Shown: one piece after another, positions 9,496-20,554 of the stretch
How the letters are laid out: the number at the start of each line of letters is the position of its first letter
How positions within the stretch are numbered: the stretch's first letter is position 1
Origin: Piezodorus guildinii
Taxonomy: Eukaryota; Arthropoda; Insecta; Hemiptera; Pentatomidae
DNA length: 64,000 bases
Direction: 5' to 3'
Assembly: GCA_023052935.1 (NCBI GenBank)
Contig: CM041297.1
Location: 9,668,724 to 9,732,723, forward strand
Program-made: the position numbers and the translations under genes
Notes under the pieces: generated by a model
Seen by the model: only the letters and a program-made list of their open reading frames with translations
What the model was told of the DNA's origin: nothing
The model's database searches: none

Positions 9496-11160
9496 AAAGG
9501 GGTATTTAGCGTTCCCTCCGTCAGACGAGCTATAACCGGGAAGCTTTGAACTATGTTCAGGTCGAACCGGACTGGAAGTTGTACATATTTTGTAAATAGT
9601 TTGATTTTTGTATAGGTAGAATTTAGATTGTTGTATATATTAAAATTAGTACTTTATTGTTTAGATGATTAGGATCAGGTATACATTTTATAGATAAATA
9701 TGGATGGATCTTAGGGTGAATTATCGGTTTATACTCCTGTTATTATTAACGAAATAATTTAACATAAATAGAGAATTCAAAGACCTCATTTTAAATGAAA
9801 GGTCCTCTGTTTTTATCCTAATTTTTCACAGTAGTAAACGATGCTGCCTGGTTTGAGTATCAAAAACATTTCTTTCATAAGTAGTAAATTGATAACTAAA
9901 TATTGATGAGCTCTCTTAAATAATATTATAAAGCGTTGGATCTAATATTTATTTTTTCTCTCAACCCAAATATGGATTTGTTCGTGTTAACCAGGGAATA
10001 ATTACCCTCTAAGGTGGAGTAGACATGGGTCCTCCATTCATTCTTACTAAAGGTTTATTACCATAAAATTATAAATTGTTTCGTCAAAGGGAAGAACCCT
10101 TAATGTGGAGTTGCTGTATTGCCTCCGTATACCCCAAAAGCGGGATTGATATTTTTAATTATTGTGAAGATTAAGAAATCTTCCTTGTACGCCCAGAGTT
10201 CTGAGGTTGTATTTATATTGATCCATAATGTGAACGCTAAAAGTTATATTAATTCAATGGGGCTCAATTTTTTTTATTTTTTCTGAATTTGCGCTCGTAA
10301 ATCCTTTTAATTTTGTCACGGACATAAATAAAATAAAAATGATAATTAGGAAATAGTATAATAAATTTTAATTAGAGACTAACAATATGTTCTTGAGTAT
10401 GAAAAAAAATGTTAATTAACTATTTTCAAGAACAAGTTAAAGAAAGTTAGTAATACAATTTTGTAGGCATGCCATTAAGCTATACCTGAGACCCATTCCA
10501 TTTATTTACCTCGTAGTGACAATAAATCTTTTAAATATTCAATATTTTTATTTAACACGGTTGTACCTTATTGATAATGGACTAGACCAAATGGCAGAAG
10601 AAAGAGAATATTTATAACTTTAAATAGATTGAGAATACTGAGTGTATGTAATATGTTGTTATTTTTTGTTTTTTTTAAAGGTATTGAAACCAAACAGTAA
10701 AGTCAGTTTTGTTATTTGAAACCTTGCCACACAATAGAAAAGTATTAGTAAACATTATTCATATTATTTTCGTGAATTAGATCTCGGGACAAATCCTCAC
10801 AAAAGATGTAGAATAGTTTAGGAAGGATGGACATAACGAGAATGTAAATAGTTTATTGTGAATGAGGAAAATATAATACAGCGATAAATGTTTAGTATAT
10901 CTTTGTAATAAATTACCATATGAATAGAATTCTCGAAGATGAGAAGTTGTGTTTGTAAATATGTATTTTGTAGATTGTAAAAAAAATTAGAATACATAAT
11001 GAAAATTGTTTTTGTAAATATTAATTTTGTAGCTTTGATAACGAATAAAAATACTTAACGAAAAGTAAGCTTAACAAAGCCAATATTCATAAAAAGAAAA
11101 AATAATTTGTATTTTGTTAAAAATCTTGTAGTTAACTAGATATTTATAGATAGATAATAG
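9496..11160. other. Non-coding 3' part of the repeat-bounded unit
   Basis: AT-rich, many stops in all frames, no recognised repeat. It is identified as internal only because it lies between the two direct repeats. Confidence 0.45.
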
Positions 11161-11361
11161 ATAATTATAGTAATGTATTAATTGAATCTTGTTTACTTTA
11201 ATCTTACCCTGCATGCCACCTATTGGATTGGTAAACACGATACCTTTGGAAAGGAGATCCATGGTATCATTAATTATAGTTTATATATTGACTGAATATA
11301 GTAAGTAAGCTAGTTTTTGAAGATACCGCTGCCTTAGAAAAGCAGCCGGTCAAAAACATAG

Positions 11362-11363
<2 letters not shown>
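11161..11363 (+). repeat. Right long direct repeat (LTR-like)
   Basis: Partner of 7818-8020, differing at ggtatCatt and ataccGctg. Followed at once by a TA run (11364-11391). Confidence 0.85.

Positions 11364-11391
<28 letters not shown>
11364..11391. repeat. (AT)n microsatellite
   Basis: Fourteen AT units after the right direct repeat. Confidence 0.8.
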
Positions 11392-11392
<1 letters not shown>

Positions 11393-11396
<4 letters not shown>

Positions 11397-11740
11397 TTCC
11401 CCCTATGTCGGACGTTGATCCCTCCCCCTCTGGCCTAGCAGAGCCGAAACTTATTATACCGAGAGCCTCCATAGGGAGAAGAGTTGGTTATGAGTTGCAG
11501 TGGTGTATGTTGGAACGGGACACAACTATCCGAAGCCTTGGGAAAGTTGGTCCCAGATGTCCCCCTTCCATTCCGACCCAAGCTTTTGTTTCTCGTCGGT
11601 ATCAGTTAATATCTATGCTAAGCAGTTTGCTCTATCGCATTCGCTTCTTGGGCTCGGCGCGTGTCTATTGGCTTCTCTTATCTTACACGGGTTTTAGAGA
11701 TGTAACATCTACATTTGGTCTTGAGTTCATTGCATTGTAA
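11393..11740 (+). other. GC-richer patch with a 115-aa ORF, unrecognised
   Basis: Open frame ending FGLEFIAL. No known motif. Its stretch GTTAATATCTATGCTAAG (about 11605-11625) recurs inverted at about 18505-18530, so at least part is repeated DNA. Probably element debris rather than a host gene. Confidence 0.25.
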
Positions 11741-12795
11741 CGATCCGTGTCACTTTAGATTTTTTTTTTTTTTTTTTAATTGGTTCTCTGTGTTTTCATA
11801 CATATGGGTTTTGGTTTTGTACATGCCTCAGGAGTTTAATTACGTTTTCATGAAACTCCCGTTTAGTATAATGTTAAACATCTATTTACATGAAATAATC
11901 GACAATGTGAGTTTATGGATTTATAACAGCTTTACATTTATTTTAACATCGTTTTGGCACATAATATTTTACGCTCTCTTCAGTGTAAATAATATTTATA
12001 ATTACAATAACAAGAAACAGAAAATATAAAACATAACAAGTAAATAAACATCTACTAACAACGCAAATCAGCATTGGAAACCCCATACCAGGCTTCTTAC
12101 CCCACACATTGAAGGAAAATTGTAGCTCTTAAATAGCTTTTTTTTTTAGCTCATCTTTTTTTTCAAGGATTTACGGAAAGATATAAGAATTGTGAAGGTA
12201 TAATTTTGTGATTTTCCAGCAAGAAGATTAGAAACGTTAGACATCAGTGATAATTATCATTGATTTATTTTGTTTTGTGTAAATGCCTTAAGTTACTTTG
12301 GCAAACCTTCGTAATCGACCACAAAAAAAAATTACCCTCCTCTCTATCTCAAAATTTGAGGGCCTACGTTTCAACATACGTAGAATCCGCATCTTAACGA
12401 GAGAGACACACTTTATTTATAAATAGACAAAATGATGCTGCCCAACTCGATTGGGTTGTTATAACACAGCATACCAATTGTTTCCTTTAGGAATATTTTT
12501 AATATTATAAATTATAATTTTAAATCCTTGATTATAAGCACAATATATTTTTTTTCCTTGTCTACTCTTTTTAATTAAAAAAAAATCGTCCTTGGCTTTA
12601 TTCGAACCATCTTTTTTTTTTTTTTTTTAATTATGCACATAAAAACCAGAGCACCCAACCATGATTCTAACAGCAAGACGTTGATATCAGCTGGTTAGTT
12701 TTTGAATGGTAACCGGGTAAAAAATATTTTATTCAATAAATCAGTTTTTTTTTTTAAAGATGGAGGAAACTTTTAATAGATGTTTATAATCAAGA
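11741..12795. other. AT-rich, no gene seen
   Basis: T- and A-runs, short ORFs only, nothing recognisable. Confidence 0.5.
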
Positions 12796-12863
12796 AACCG
12801 CGATTAAAAATAAGATAAAAAGGAAAAAGTAAAAATTGCAATTTCACCCAGAAATACGCCAAA
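12796..12863. repeat. Short dispersed repeat, copy 1
   Basis: Shares GAAACCGYGATTA, an A-rich spacer and then AATTTCACCCAGAAATACGC with 13618-13681 in the same orientation. The two copies flank the RT fragment at 12985-13556. Confidence 0.6.
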
Positions 12864-12984
12864 ACACGTTTTAAAAATTCGTTGGAGCTGCTGTACCCTA
12901 ACTGGTAATACCGAGTATTGGCCTAACATAACCTGTGTATAATTGTTTTAATGTTTTTTTATCTGCTCCCAAATTCGAGCTACT

Positions 12985-13556
12985 AATTTTGGTTAGTAGA
13001 CAGGTTCTTTTTAGTACTGTTTCTTCCAGTCGTGTCTGTTTGTCCAGTTAGTTCTGGATCCAGCTTTATCCTAAATAAGTTGGATTAACTTTTTTGACCA
13101 AATGGTCTTCCCTTTTTCGAAAATTGATGTCTTTAGGCAGAAAGACTGAAGCTTGTATTCTTAGTTTTTCGTATATTTATTTTCATCCCCCATTCGTTAG
13201 TTAATTTGTAGAGATTATTTAGTACTTTTTCCAGTCGACACCTGATTGAGCCGATTGCGTAAGACCTGCTCCACAAATCTAGATCATCCAATCCAACTGG
13301 CAGATCGGCTATTATATCATTTATAAAGACTATAAGCAGAATAGGGGATAGAACACTACCCTGCGGGACTCCGTTTTTCATTTCTTTGCAGCGGCTTCTC
13401 TTTCCATTTATGTGGATTTTAGCTTTTCTTTTCTGAAGATAATTTTTCTAGCATATTAGTGCTCGACCTCAAATTCCGATTTTAGCCATTTTGGATAGAA
13501 GACCATCTTTCCAAACCTTTTCAAACGCTTTTTCTGGGTCTACCTATATTCCATTG
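12985..13556 (-). pseudogene. Non-LTR retrotransposon RT fragment, decayed
   Basis: On the minus strand, VDPEKAFEKVWKDGLLSKM (RT domain 3), then two in-frame stops, then KAKIHINGKRSRCK, GVPQGSVLSPILLIVFINDI (domain 4), a degraded catalytic box where FADD should be (WSRSYAIGS), and KINIRKTKNT. After a further frameshift comes NPTYLG then IKLDPEL (thumb). This is the order of a Jockey/R1-like RT. Loss of the aspartate box and several stops show it is dead. It is not close to the Jockey-1 and Jockey-2 copies elsewhere in the window. Confidence 0.78.
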
Positions 13557-13617
13557 GTGTGCTCCCCCTTTTGGAATCCATCCGCTGTCTTGGCTAATGG
13601 AGGTCACTTGACCTTCA

Positions 13618-13681
13618 GAAACCGTGATTAATAATAAAATTAAAATAAAAAATTGAAATTTCACCCAGAAATACGCCAATA
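13618..13681. repeat. Short dispersed repeat, copy 2
   Basis: Partner of 12796-12863. Confidence 0.6.
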
Positions 13682-14270
13682 GCTTAATTATTTTTGGAGA
13701 TATAGAAAAATTGTACCGAATTTTAGGATAAGTACGCCACGACAAACAAAGAAAAAAATTATCTTATTGGTCAAGGCACAACTTATAAGATATGTGATTT
13801 CCTGATAACTCGTTTATTACCGGTGATAGGAAAAAAAATTAAGTTGAATCATGAAATTTTATTTAAATTAAAATCGAAAGAAAAAAAAATGAAATAGTAA
13901 TGAAGTCGAGTATAAATGCTTTTGGTCTATTATTTTCAATAATGAACCTTTGTGATCAATAAAAAAAAAAATTAAAAAATACTAATATTTATTTATTTAT
14001 TCGTTTTAGCTAATTGCCAATAAACAGGTATATAAACAATTATACCCTAATAGAGATAGTAATAATTCATTATATTATTAATACATTTTGAAATAATACA
14101 AACCATTGTGTAATAATTTGCTGCTTTCTTACTTTCTGTTCTATTGGTACTTTCGGTAAGGGGTAGTATTGGTAAGGGAAAGGATTTCGGAATTCGAGTT
14201 TGCAAAGAAGAAACATTCGTTTTTGCGTCTCATAATACGTGTGTCTTTTTTATTTATTTATTTTGTTTTT
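13682..14270. other. AT-rich, no gene seen
   Basis: No ORF or repeat recognised. Confidence 0.5.
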
Positions 14271-14362
14271 GTTATTTATTAAGAGATAGACACAATCTGC
14301 CATCTACTGGGGCAATGAGGATTACAGCTAGAAGAAATCATTCATCTCATATGTACTTCGAA
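14271..14362 (+). repeat. Short A-tailed retroposon, copy 1
   Basis: About 85 bases (AAGAGATA...CTACTGGGGCAATGAG...CATATGTAC) followed by an A run at 14366. A matching copy lies on the opposite strand at 46229-46320, also with its A-tail at the same end. A short SINE or the 3' end of a longer retroposon. Confidence 0.6.
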
Positions 14363-14631
14363 AATGAAAAAAAAAAAAAAAAAAAGAATAGAAAAAAATT
14401 AAATTTAAATAAATAAATTTAAAAAAATTACAAAAATAATTAATAAAGACTAAATGAAGCAGAAAAGGGACATATGTATATAAAATAAAATAAATAATAT
14501 ATATAAAGAAAAGGATAACAACCTATATTTCATATTCAAGACGAGTACATCCCTAGAACGGTACAAATACTTAAAGCTGTTAATCTACTGTATATCATAT
14601 ATTCAACTAAAGTATCAGCCATTATGTTACC

Positions 14632-14890
14632 ACCTGTACAGACTCGGTCCTAACCGACGAGACTGGATGTCGCAACACTGTTTATAATACAGACTGTGAC
14701 AAATATATCCACTCGTGGTAGGATAGCTTACTGAATGGCTGCCATCCGCCATTGATAGGAGTCCCATTCTTACAGAACCGGTCCTGGACAAAGGTACATT
14801 GGGTACAGGCCGGTCCCTCCGTACAGCTGCTTGGGTCACCTGCCTGTCCAGTATGGCGGCCTGTGGTCAATGTCTGGAGGCGAGGCATCT
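14632..14890 (-). other. GC-rich island, possible decayed Cys-rich exon
   Basis: Minus strand. After an acceptor-like TTTTATTGTAG it encodes CTEGPACTQCTFVQDRFC; in another frame it encodes YICHSLYYKQCC, before a donor-like CAG|GTGGTA. The Cys pattern of the second piece loosely resembles a PLAC-type module. The two pieces are in different frames, so this is at best a broken exon. Confidence 0.25.
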
Positions 14891-14939
14891 ACAATAAAAT
14901 GATATTTTGGTCATCTTATTCTTGTAATATTTTTACTCA

Positions 14940-15005
14940 AATAAACACACGACTTTCACTTATCTTGATTGTTAAAATCAATTTAGAACTTTTAAAGGAA
15001 GTTTA
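14940..15005 (+). repeat. Rep900 left-end fragment
   Basis: CACACGACTTTCACTTA and the next ~40 bases match the left ends of Rep900 copies at 17020 and 32570. Confidence 0.6.
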
Positions 15006-15074
15006 GAAGAGAAACATGCTAGGGGGTCATAAGAAAGAAACACACAGTAAAACATAGTACTTATTTTAATTGTA

Positions 15075-15120
15075 CGCCAAAGTTTCGGCCTACATTGTGG
15101 GCCTTCATCAGGGCCAATGG
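15075..15120 (-). other. Hammerhead-core-like motif
   Basis: Minus strand: CTGATGA (15105-15111), a GGCC/GGCC hairpin, then GAAA (15083-15086). This is the order of the hammerhead ribozyme core (CUGANGA, stem II, GAAA). Stems I and III were not found, so it is only core-like. Related hairpin-GAAACGT motifs occur in the Penelope-like debris of this window. Confidence 0.3.
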
Positions 15121-15347
15121 AAACAAGATAACCAATGTAATTATAAACTTATTAATGTGTCAGGTATATTATAATAATATGGTGACAGTAATATAATATG
15201 GAATCAAACATAAAATTAAATGTAAAATGATAATAAGATAATAATAATAATATTCAATAAGAATATTAAAAAAGAAACTAAGCAAATGATTAAATGTTGA
15301 AGGAACAATATGTGAACAATTAAAATTTTAAATATGAAGAATTTTGA

Positions 15348-16012
15348 CGACATCCTGCCCTACAGTGTCCTTTAATGATATTCCGCTAGTCCCGGTTGAA
15401 CAGATTCGCTATCTAGGACTCCTACTTGACAAACGACTAACTTGGAATCCGCACACAAGACTGAAACGACAAGAATGCCCAACGCTTTCGCTTACTTCAA
15501 CACTTACTGGACAGACGTTCTAACCTTCCACTTAACTACAAAAGGCTAATCTATGTCACCATCATAAGGCCTATATGGACATACGGAGTTGAGCTTTGGG
15601 GCTCTACTAAACCATCAAATTCTTCCCGTATTCAATCCCTACAATCCAAAATCCTTCAAAAAATCCTCAATGCTCCTTACTTTGTCACCAACAAACTCAT
15701 CCATAAAGACTTTAATGTCCCATATGTTGCTGGTTTGGCCCGTACGAGGTATCATTTCTTCAATGACAAACTCCACTCCCACATTAACCCACTAGCTTCA
15801 ATCCTTGCTTCCTCTACCATTCCTGACAATCCTCCGAGGCGTCTGAAAATAAGATGGCCTTGAGACCTTCTAGTGTAGATTACCTAGTGGAGTGCTGCCA
15901 ATGGGCATATTCTCTTCATGTCTTTTCATGTATATTATCTATATTATGAGCCAATTTACTTGATGTATTTACTAATACAGTTGTAAATTTCAATAAATTA
16001 ATAAATAAAAAA
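15348..16012 (+). mobile_element. Jockey-2 copy, 5'-truncated, with RT C-terminus
   Basis: Starts inside RT (IRYLGLLLDKRLTWNPHTRLKRQE), loses frame in the middle, and recovers with ELWGSTKPSNSSRIQSLQSK and NPPRRLKIRWP, where a TGA replaces the usual Arg. It ends in an AATAAATAAATAA-type tail. An 18-base TSD, AAATATGAAGAATTTTGA, is readable at 15330-15347 and 16013-16030. Dead fragment of the RT thumb and C-terminal region. Confidence 0.9.
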
Positions 16013-16261
16013 AAATATGAAGAATTTTGAAGAAATATTTGACGGAGATATATATAAAACAAAGTAAAAAACGTAATAGTATATAAAAAGAACATTATGA
16101 ACGAGAAAGTTTTTTAAAAAAAATGTTTCTTTTTTTTTTTGTAATGTAATATTAAACTAAAATTATATGTGAGGATATATAACGGGGGAAAAATATAAAT
16201 AGGGAAAGAGGGAGGAAGAAATAAGCAGTGAAAAGAGATAATAATCAATAAGAAAGAAAAT

Positions 16262-16543
16262 ACATGGGGTCACCCATAGCTTAGTGGCTAGCATAACAGC
16301 TTCCTATGCCAAAGGTCGCGGTTTCATTTCTGCGATTGGCCCTAGGATTTTTTAATGGGAGTAAAAAATCCTGAGTTATGCCGTCCTTCGGAGGGGACGT
16401 TAAAAGGTGGTCCCGAGCCTGTGTGATGTCAGTACTCGTTAAAGATCCCTATCCTAATTAAACCTGGATAGGCAAAATTTAGGACTCCCACCGTAGCGTC
16501 GTCAGATTAGCCATAGCATAAAAGTGACGTTAAACGAAAAAAC
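16262..16543 (+). repeat. SINE-B copy 1
   Basis: tRNA-like head (TAGCTTAGTGGCTAGC), then a body shared with copies at 23730, 33570 and 38889: GGATTTTTTAATGGGAG, GTTATGCCGTCCTTCGGAGG, GGTGGTCCCGAGCC, CCTGGATAGGCAAAATTTAG, ending AAGTGACGTTAAA. Flanks share AAGAAAAT (16254-16261 and 16544-16551), a probable TSD. Confidence 0.85.
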
Positions 16544-16551
16544 AAGAAAAT

Positions 16552-17019
16552 TCACACTAACTCTGAAACGGTGCCTAAAGAAGTGATATTGTTTGCTGTT
16601 ATAAAAACGCTCATTGCGTGAAATAGAAAATATGGGAACTAGAGAAAAAAGTCTTTTAAAAAGTCCGTCAAAATGTAGGCCTATTTCCAGGAAAGCTTTG
16701 TTATTTTTACTGATTCGACTGTTTGTTGAAGAAACAACTAAAGGATTGACTAATGTATTTCAATATATATATATATATTAATGGTATAAGATAGCGGATT
16801 TATAATTTATATGTATACAGAATTAATAAGAAAGGTATCGGTAACAAAGGCGAAAAACATATAAGCATGACCGGAAAGAGAAAGATGTAAGTAATAGTGA
16901 CGAGGTACAAATTATTAGATTTTTTTTAAAAGAAAGTTTGAGCTAAAAAAATTTGAATTACAATGAGTTCTGTTGGAAACATATGTTTTAGATTATAATA
17001 AAGTAATGTAATAATAAAA
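16552..17019. other. AT-rich, no gene seen
   Basis: Contains a short TA run near 16765. Nothing else recognised. Confidence 0.45.
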
Positions 17020-17930
17020 ATCTGGTGCGGGCAACACACGACTTTCACTTACCTCTGATTTTAGAATCAATTGAAGAATTTTCAAATACAGTAAGAGATA
17101 AAAATGAGGGAAACCATAAATAATTAATTAAATGGAAAATCTATAGAAACATGTGTTTTATTAAAAAATCAATTATATTATTATCTAAAATAATCACTTT
17201 GTTTTACCGGCTTTTCATCACTCTCTATTAACTTTTAATAGCTTGTGTGTGAGATAATATTTTTTCTAAAATCTTTAGCTATCCAACGATATATCATACA
17301 TGTATGTTACTGTTCTTATGTTCAAAAACAAAAAATTGCATTTAAAAATTATTTTTGCAGTTTTCTCCTTTAGTTGTATATGGAATTCGTTCAACTTATA
17401 TATTTACCTGTTTTTTAGCAATACTAATTAATATCATCTAATTTTATAAAATTATAGGTACTTTAGAGGATGAAATTTTGAAACATCGGCCCCTGAAATT
17501 TTCAGCCCTGTCAGACTATTTCAATCAGAATGAAACCTACATGATATTAAAGCCTGTCACATTTTACATCGATATAGCGAGTTTAATAAAAATTGTTTGA
17601 TCAGTTTTTGAGTAAATCGTAAATAGGTGCAAAATGCATGGTATAAAGTAGCTCTTTTTATTAGCCGATTTTGATGAAAATGTTGCAGTAACATCTCGGG
17701 CCTATAGTAGTCTTAAATACATAATTTCAGTTCCGTACGACTTTTCCTTTTTACGCTCGAGTCACCACACACCCACACACACACAGAGACCTTTTTGCGG
17801 GATTACGTTATTTGGACTCAGGGAATCCTAAAACGTGTATTTCCGTCGAAAACTGGAATGCGAAAATTTTCACGATCGCAATACTTTCCCTTACTATATA
17901 TTTCATGTATAGGTAAGTGAAAGTAAATAA
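17020..17930 (+). repeat. Rep900, near full-length copy
   Basis: Left end TCTGGTGCGGGCAACACACG followed by ACTTTCACTTACCT; right end ACTATATATTTC then AGGTAAGTGAAAGT. The inner ends are therefore inverted repeats of about 14 bases. Body landmarks shared by other copies: CTTTCCAACGATAT, GGTACTTTAGAGGA, GAATGAAACCTACATGATAT, CACGATCGCAATACTTTCCC. No ORF. MITE-like but unusually long and AT-rich. Confidence 0.8.
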
Positions 17931-18169
17931 TGGTTCCTTGGATACTTCCTTGAGAAACACCAACATACTCAGTAAACAGGGATAAATAGGAATTATTGTG
18001 GTTTATTTTAAAGAGGATAATGGCTTTATAAATGAACCTTCTGTGGTTTAGCGGAAGGTTCAGGCGTTGGTCCTGTGTTGTAGCCGAAAATAGCTAAGAA
18101 TAAAAATGATTTACTTTTTGTTGTTATTTTATTTACTGCTTCAGAATGGGATTGTTTTCAGGTTAAAAG

Positions 18170-18425
18170 AATGGTACTTTGGGCGAATCGTTGAAGAGGA
18201 ACGGTTCAATCATGTGATGGGCTGTTGGTGGAAGGAGAAAACGTCTCAGAGATTTAGGAGGCAATGAAAAAACTAGAAGAAGGGGCTAAATTCGGAAATA
18301 AACAGGGGGAAGGTCTGGTGATTAGGGGGGATTTTACGAGAGTCCTCTTTACGGCCACGGGAGATTTTTTCCTTTTTACGATCGGCTCCAGAAAGAGAAG
18401 AAGAGGAGGAGATGGCCCTTAATGA
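18170..18425 (+). pseudogene. Fragment of a non-LTR endonuclease domain
   Basis: With stops and shifts it reads LVIRGDF, GDFFLFTIGSRKRRRGGDGP. GDF matches the GDFN core of APE-type endonucleases of non-LTR elements, and the Lys/Arg-rich run after it resembles insect R1-like endonucleases. Too short and broken to classify. Confidence 0.45.
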
Positions 18426-18429
18426 AATC

Positions 18430-18790
18430 CGAATTAAACGCCATTAAATAATTTCATTGCCCGCTCTAGAGTTTAGTGCGGTGCAGGGCACATAAAGGCG
18501 ACTACTTAGCATAGATATTAACAGATATGTCTGACCCACGCAGGGGACAATAAAGCAGCTCCCATTTTTGGCCGTCGTATATCGCGTAATCCTCCACCCT
18601 CCGTTACTGAGCAGTTCGCGGACCAATCCCAGAGCTCGGTTTACGATGAAGGGTCGGGAGGCTGCAGTAAACCTGAGGACGATATCCCGAACAACAGTGG
18701 TACGTGCTGAGGCACTAATGTTATGACAACCGAGGGGCCTCTATGTTATGGTCCTATTGATATGTAGCTCCTGTGTCTGAGCTATAGCAG
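18430..18790. other. GC-richer patch, unassigned
   Basis: No ORF above 60 codons. Shares GTTAATATCTATGCTAAG with 11605-11625 in inverse orientation. Confidence 0.35.
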
Positions 18791-18876
18791 TCTGATATTG
18801 GTGACTGTGTTTGAATAATTTCAAGAGATTCAAGAGATGCATTTTACTTTCACTAACTATATTTGAAATATTATAT

Positions 18877-18916
18877 GTTCGATAAATATTAGGCCGTTCG
18901 ACAAAAGAAGTCTTGG

Positions 18917-18980
<64 letters not shown>

Positions 18981-19091
18981 AATTTATTTAATTTCCAGAC
19001 ATTGCAACGTTTCAGCCTCTAGGACCTATAGGGATATAAAAAAAAATATATCCAAGATTTCTTTTGTAGAACGGCCTAATATTTATCGAAC
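18877..19091. repeat. Short inverted-repeat element related to the 56137-59672 structure
   Basis: Begins GTTCGATAAATATTAGGCCG and ends with its near-perfect inverse (19050-19091); arms are about 46 bases. The centre holds a TA run, a T run and CATTGCAACGTTTCAGCC, the same motif found in both arms of the 56-59 kb structure. A short deletion derivative of that family. Confidence 0.8.
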
Positions 19092-19205
19092 AAATATTCA
19101 ACCAAAACAATACTTAAGACGATGATGAGAAAATGAAATATTATAGTTATTGTTATTTTGGAGGTAAGTGAAGTCGTGTGTTGGCCGCACCAGAGTTTTA
19201 CACAG

Positions 19206-19452
19206 TATGTTGGTGTTCCTCAAGGCAGTACCCTAGGACCAATTCCTTACACAGTCTATACAGCGGCTATCTCGACCCATTTGAACTCTTTCCTTTTTGC
19301 CTAAATCGATGATATCTAGGTGTTTTCAGTTTATAATGGTCCATTTATTACCTCCCACATTCTTCAATCCCACATAAAATACCTAGAAAAATGGTGTGAG
19401 GACTTGAAAATAAAAATAAATTCCCACACCTTTACACTTCGTCGTAGACTTA
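19206..19452 (+). pseudogene. Jockey-type RT fragment
   Basis: VGVPQGSTLGPIPYTVYTAA, then two stops around the place of FADD (SFLFA-stop-IDDI), then SHILQSHIKYLEKWCEDLKI and FTLRRRL. Short dead RT palm fragment, close to Jockey-2. Confidence 0.75.
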
Positions 19453-19489
19453 TCAATTTTATACTGTTACATATTTTTACTTTCACTAA

Positions 19490-20405
19490 CTATATATAGT
19501 AAGGGAAAGTATTGCGATCGTGAAAATTTTCGAATTCCAGTTTTCAACGGAAATACACAATTTAGTGTTTTGGGACTCTGTGTCCAAATAACCAAGTCTC
19601 GCCAAAGATCTGTGCGTCCGTGTGTCTGTGTGGTAACTCCCGGGCGAAAACAAAAAGTCCTATGAAACTGAAATTTTATATTTAAGACAATTATACGCCC
19701 AAGATGTTATAGAAACTTTTTCATCAAAATCAGCTGACCGGAAGATCTACTTTATACAATACATTTTGCACCTTTTTACGATTTCAGCAGCTATAACGGC
19801 TTTGATTAATCTCTATATATTGATGTAAAATTAGATGGGCTTTAATGTGATGTAGGTTTCATTCTGATAGAAATAGTATGACAGAGCTTAAATGCCACAA
19901 TTTTAATAGTTGGTATTCTTCCTCTAAAATACTTTTTTGATTAGATTTAGATTTTGTAGAATCTATAAAAATAACTATTTCATCTATTTAGTACTGATAA
20001 AAAACGGATAAATATATAATTTGAATAAATTCAATACCCGACTAAAGGAGAAAATTGCATACATAGTTTTTTCTGCAATTTTGGGAGTTTTTGAATGTAA
20101 GAACAGTAATATACATGCATGATAAAACGTTGGAAACCTGAATATTTTAGAAAAAATTATTATCTTGTACACAAGCTTGTAAAAGTTAATAAATAGTGAT
20201 GAAAAGCCGATAAAACCTACTGATTATTTTAGATAATAATATAATAGATTTTTTACTAAAATAAATGTTTATATAGAAATTTAATTTAATTAATTCTTTA
20301 ATAGTTTCGTTTATAATTTAATTTAATTTTTATCTCTTACTGTATTTGAAAAAATTTTAATCAATTTTTAAAATGGAGGTAAGTGAAAGTCGTGTGCTGC
20401 CCGCA
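19490..20405 (-). repeat. Rep900, near full-length copy
   Basis: Inverse orientation: starts TAGTAAGGGAAAGTATTGCG and ends GGTAAGTGAAAGTCGTGTGC then CCCGCACC. Same body landmarks as 17020-17930. Confidence 0.8.
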
Positions 20406-20554
20406 CCGTTTAATGAAAAGCCACACAATATTACAAATATATAGGATGTTGAAACATATTAAATATTACGGAGCGTTTATAAGTTTTAAAGCAGTATGGA
20501 CGCTGAGTTAGTGCAAGAGTGAGGTTACCAAAGAGAAGGTGGTAGAAATCAAAG

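Larger units (their letters stand above)
7818..11363 (+). mobile_element. 3.5-kb unit bounded by 203-bp direct repeats, LTR-element-like
   Basis: Positions 7818-8020 and 11161-11363 match without gaps and with two visible substitutions. Both end CAAAAACATAGCA. Between them lie 3140 bases with one long ORF (8440-9495) and a long non-coding 3' part. The layout resembles a non-autonomous LTR retrotransposon. Against this: no clear TSD, no convincing polypurine tract, no RT, and only a TGG-starting PBS-like site at 8027, six bases after the repeat. A segmental duplication flanking a host gene is the alternative. I do not recognise the family. Confidence 0.5.

Noticed and set aside
11605..11630. 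U2 snRNA fragment
   Set aside because: TATCAGTTAATATCTATG looks like the U2 segment around TTTAATATCT, but the flanks do not follow U2.
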